Source of the DNA: Rhizobiales bacterium PAR1
Lineage (GTDB): Bacteria > Pseudomonadota > Alphaproteobacteria > Rhizobiales > Beijerinckiaceae
Assembly: GCA_002256205.1 (NCBI GenBank)
Contig: NKIW01000003.1
Location: 1-64,000, forward strand
Direction: 5' to 3'
DNA length: 64,000 nucleotides
Shown here: positions 61,661 to 64,000 of the stretch, one piece after another
Position numbering within the stretch: position 1 is the stretch's first letter
Layout of the letters: every line of letters begins with the position of its first letter
Program-made: the position numbers and the translations under genes
The notes under the pieces: generated by a model
The model's database searches: none
Seen by the model: only the letters and a program-made list of their open reading frames with translations
What the model was told of the DNA's origin: nothing

Positions 61661-62936
61661 AAGTCTGAGCCCGCGCGCGCTGGCGCTTTTCCTCAAGGAT
61701 TGGATGCTCTTTGCCCGCCCGGATCAATTGCCGCCCGCGGAAGCGCAAGGCGGTGGCAGCTGGTTCACCTGGCTGGTGATGGGCGGGCGCGGGGCGGGCA
61801 AGACCCGCACCGGCGCCGAATGGGTGAGAGGGCTGGCACTGGGGCATTCTCCTTTTGCTGAGAAGCCGGTCGGGCGGATCGCGCTCGTGGCCGAGACGAT
61901 GCAGGACTTGCGCGAGGTGATGGTGGACGGGATTTCCGGCCTTCTCGCCATCCACCCTTACGAGGAGCGCCCGATCTGGCATGCCTCGCGTAAGCGGCTG
62001 GAGTGGCCGAACGGTGCGCTGGCGCAGGGATTTTCGGCGGAAGACCCGGAGAGCCTGCGTGGACCACAATTCGAGGCGGCGTGGTGTGACGAACTCGCCA
62101 AGTGGCAATATGCCGATCAGGCGTTCGACATGTTGCAATTCGGTTTGCGGCTCGGGGACAACCCGAAGCAGGTGATCACCACGACCCCGCGTCCCACGCC
62201 TTTGCTCAAACGTTTGGTCGCGGACCCGAGGACCGCGCTCAGCCATGCGCCGACGCGGGCAAATGCGGCAAACCTCGCGCCGAACTTCCTTGCGCGGATC
62301 GTCTCCCGTTATGCCGGGACGCAGCTGGGTCGGCAGGAACTCGACGGCATCATGATCGAGGACAATCCGGATGCGTTATTCCGGCGCGAGATGTTCGAAG
62401 CGAGCCGGATCGACCGGGCACCGCACCTCGTGCGCATCGTGGTGGCGGTGGACCCGCCAGCCGGGGGCAAACGCGGTGGTCGCTGCGGAATTGTCGTCGC
62501 CGGCAAGGACGAGAACGGCGCGGTGTTCATCCTCGAGGATGCCTCGCTGGAAGTCGCGCGCCCGGAGGTCTGGGCGGCGAAAGCCATCGACGCCTATCAG
62601 CGCCATGCGGCGGATGCACTGGTTGCCGAGATCAATCAGGGCGGTGAAATGGTCTCGAGCGTGCTCGGCGCCATCGATGCCAGCGTGCCGGTAACAACGG
62701 TGCGGGCCAAGCGCGGCAAGCACACCCGCGCCGAGCCGGTCGCGGCGCTCTATGCGCAAGGGCGGGTGAAGCATGTCGGTCCTTTCCCGGCGCTGGAAGA
62801 TGAAATGGCGGCCTTCGGGGCCGATGGTCTCGCCGATGGGCGCTCGCCCGACCGGCTCGATGCGCTGGTCTGGGCGGTGACCCATCTGGTGCTCGAAGGT
62901 GAGGCGGGCGCGCCAAGAGTGCGACGGCTGGGCTGA
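61620..62936 (+). CDS. GTA/phage large terminase (g2)
   Basis: About 438 residues; packages DNA into heads. The ATPase part carries the Walker A MGGRGAGKTRTGAEW, FSAEDPESLRGPQFEAAW and Walker B-like AAWCDELAKW, then the coupling motif ITTTPRPTPLLKRL. The nuclease part has VAVDPPAGG, LVAEINQGGEMV and the late Asp in DRLDALVWAVTHL. It is closest in style to the DNA-packaging protein of RcGTA-like clusters. The ATG at 61620 lies inside g1; its ribosome site is weak, so translational coupling is likely. The frame extends further upstream but only as a shadow of g1. Confidence 0.93.
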   Translation: MSCVENEQGAQLLESLSPRALALFLKDWMLFARPDQLPPAEAQGGGSWFTWLVMGGRGAGKTRTGAEWVRGLALGHSPFAEKPVGRIALVAETMQDLREVMVDGISGLLAIHPYEERPIWHASRKRLEWPNGALAQGFSAEDPESLRGPQFEAAWCDELAKWQYADQAFDMLQFGLRLGDNPKQVITTTPRPTPLLKRLVADPRTALSHAPTRANAANLAPNFLARIVSRYAGTQLGRQELDGIMIEDNPDALFRREMFEASRIDRAPHLVRIVVAVDPPAGGKRGGRCGIVVAGKDENGAVFILEDASLEVARPEVWAAKAIDAYQRHAADALVAEINQGGEMVSSVLGAIDASVPVTTVRAKRGKHTRAEPVAALYAQGRVKHVGPFPALEDEMAAFGADGLADGRSPDRLDALVWAVTHLVLEGEAGAPRVRRLG

Positions 62937-62957
62937 GCCTGTTTTTGGATGTTTCGA

Positions 62958-62981
62958 GGCCGCCCGCGAGGCGGCCTTTTT
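62958..62981 (+). terminator. Intrinsic terminator between large terminase and portal genes
   Basis: GGCCGCC, loop CGCGA, GGCGGCC, then five T. It is inside the head gene cluster, between g2 and g3, where a terminator would normally cut off all downstream structural genes. Confidence 0.9.
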
Positions 62982-63025
62982 GTTGGGCCAAGGTCTGGTC
63001 CCTAAACCTCGTCATGGAGAGACGC

Positions 63026-64000
63026 ATGGTCAATCTTCTCGAACGCCTCTTCGGGGGCGAGGCAAGCCGCACGAAAGCGGTGCGGCAGGCGCCGATGGTG
63101 GCCTTCCATCAACCCGGCTCCGGGTTCTTCTCGGACAGATCGGGGCCGGGGCTGGTGCATGCGGGTTTTCATCGCAACGCCATCGTCTACCGCTGCGTGA
63201 GGCTCATTTCCGAAGCCGCGGCGCAGATCGCCTGGACGGTGCTGATCAACGGGTCCGAACAGAAGGACCACCCGGTTGAGGCACTGCTGACACGCCCCAA
63301 TGCCCGCGAAAGCGGCACGGACATGCTCGAAGCACTCTACGGTCACCTCCTTGTTTCCGGGAATGCCTATTGCGAAGTGATCGCGGCCAGCGGCAAGCCC
63401 GCGGAACTCCATGTGCTGAGGCCGGATCGCGTCAGCCTCGTGCCGGGACCAGATGGCTGGCCGTTGGCCTATGACTATGCCGTGGGCACGGGGCTGACGC
63501 GGTTTCCGATTCCGGAGAACGGGCCGTCGCCCATCCTGCATCTCCGGCTTTTTGATCCCCTGAATGATCACTATGGCTTCGCGCCACTTTCGGCGGCGCA
63601 GGTGGCGCTCGAAATGCACGATGCCGCAAGCCGCTGGAACAAGGCGCTGCTTGATAATTCCGCGAGGCCCTCCGGCGCGTTGGTCTATGGCTCGACAGAT
63701 CAGATGAGCGAAGATCAGTTCGAACGGCTCAAGGGTGAACTCGAAAGTGCCTTTCAGGGTTCGACCAATGCCGGACGCCCGATCCTCCTCGAGGGCGGGC
63801 TCGATTGGAAACCGCTATCGCTCACGCCGAAGGATATGGATTTTCTCGAAGCGCGCGCCGGGGCTGCGCGGGAAATCGCGCTGGCCTTTGGCGTGCCGCC
63901 GCTGCTGCTCGGCTTTCCGGGGGACAATACCCACGCCAACTATGCCGAGGCGAACCGGGCTTTCTGGCGCTCGACGGTGTTGCCGCTCGTGCAGCGGACG
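63026..64000 (+). CDS. GTA/HK97-type portal protein (g3), cut by the window end
   Basis: 325 residues are visible; the stop is outside the window. It matches HK97-family portal proteins, which form the DNA entry ring of the head: AGFHRNAIVYRCVRLISEAA, HPVEALLTRPNARESG, LYGHLLVSGNAYCEVI, LHLRLFDPLNDHYGFAPLSA and a late FGVPPLLLGFPGDNTHANY. GGAGAG precedes the ATG at 63026; ATG 63014 is an alternative. The order small terminase, large terminase, portal is that of RcGTA g1-g3. Confidence 0.93.
   Translation, partial: MVNLLERLFGGEASRTKAVRQAPMVAFHQPGSGFFSDRSGPGLVHAGFHRNAIVYRCVRLISEAAAQIAWTVLINGSEQKDHPVEALLTRPNARESGTDMLEALYGHLLVSGNAYCEVIAASGKPAELHVLRPDRVSLVPGPDGWPLAYDYAVGTGLTRFPIPENGPSPILHLRLFDPLNDHYGFAPLSAAQVALEMHDAASRWNKALLDNSARPSGALVYGSTDQMSEDQFERLKGELESAFQGSTNAGRPILLEGGLDWKPLSLTPKDMDFLEARAGAAREIALAFGVPPLLLGFPGDNTHANYAEANRAFWRSTVLPLVQRT

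Noticed and set aside
61247-64000. Ordinary prophage as explanation of the terminase-portal genes
   Set aside because: No integrase, attachment-site tRNA, repressor or replication genes are seen to the left, and a GafYZ-like pair is nearby; GTA is the better reading, though the right side is not visible.
1-64000. CRISPR arrays, rRNA or tRNA genes
   Set aside because: No regularly spaced repeats and no rRNA- or tRNA-like segments were found by reading the intergenic regions.

Overview
The window reads as a GC-rich chromosome segment of an alphaproteobacterium, most likely of the order Hyphomicrobiales (Rhizobiales). The reasons are the MucR-type regulator, the DnaA-domain-IV-like/DUF6456 gene pair, the DUF1491, DUF2256, DUF1214/DUF1254 and UPF0260 proteins, a ReAV-type asparaginase, 44-bp dispersed palindromes, and a gene transfer agent (GTA) head cluster at the right edge. 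A family or genus call is not justified from sequence reading alone. No rRNA, tRNA or CRISPR array was seen.

Left part (1-24 kb) is accessory and surface-related. The edge of an IS3-like element (1-99) is followed by an RTX/serralysin-type metalloprotease with six C-terminal repeats of about 41 residues. Next comes a two-gene polyketide unit: a complete, highly reducing type I PKS with no thioesterase, followed by an alpha-oxoamine synthase that could release the chain by condensing it with an amino acid, the logic known from fumonisin-type and sphingoid-like compounds. Then come nucleotide-sugar genes (a UDP-glucuronate 4-epimerase-like enzyme, gmd, fcl, rfbCBDA) and a type I secretion ABC transporter with its membrane fusion protein, which may export the RTX protease. 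The EF-P modification set epmB-epmA lies divergent from efp.

Middle part (24-49 kb) is mostly housekeeping: a sugar kinase, asparaginase, pyroglutamyl peptidase, alpha/beta hydrolases, a HerA-like ATPase with a LysE/ArgO exporter, an M20 peptidase, a class IV aminotransferase, DUF305 and other small envelope proteins, MurJ, a GT2/YdjC/DUF486 group, an FTR1 iron permease, superoxide dismutase, oligopeptidase B and MsrB. Three 44-bp palindromes, several intrinsic terminators, candidate operators and one candidate small RNA lie between these genes.

Right part (49-64 kb) holds the most interesting linkage. A MucR regulator is followed by an AT-rich regulatory region with a CtrA-like site, then by two overlapping genes resembling the GTA activators GafA (Rhodobacter) or GafY/GafZ (Caulobacter). 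After sufE, a degenerate histidine kinase operon, small lipoproteins, PBP1A and YcgN, the window ends in the first three genes of a GTA-type head cluster (small terminase, large terminase, portal; the portal is cut by the window end). A strong intrinsic terminator lies in the cluster leader and a second one between the terminase and portal genes. This arrangement makes sense if transcription depends on antitermination, the role reported for GafZ in Caulobacter.
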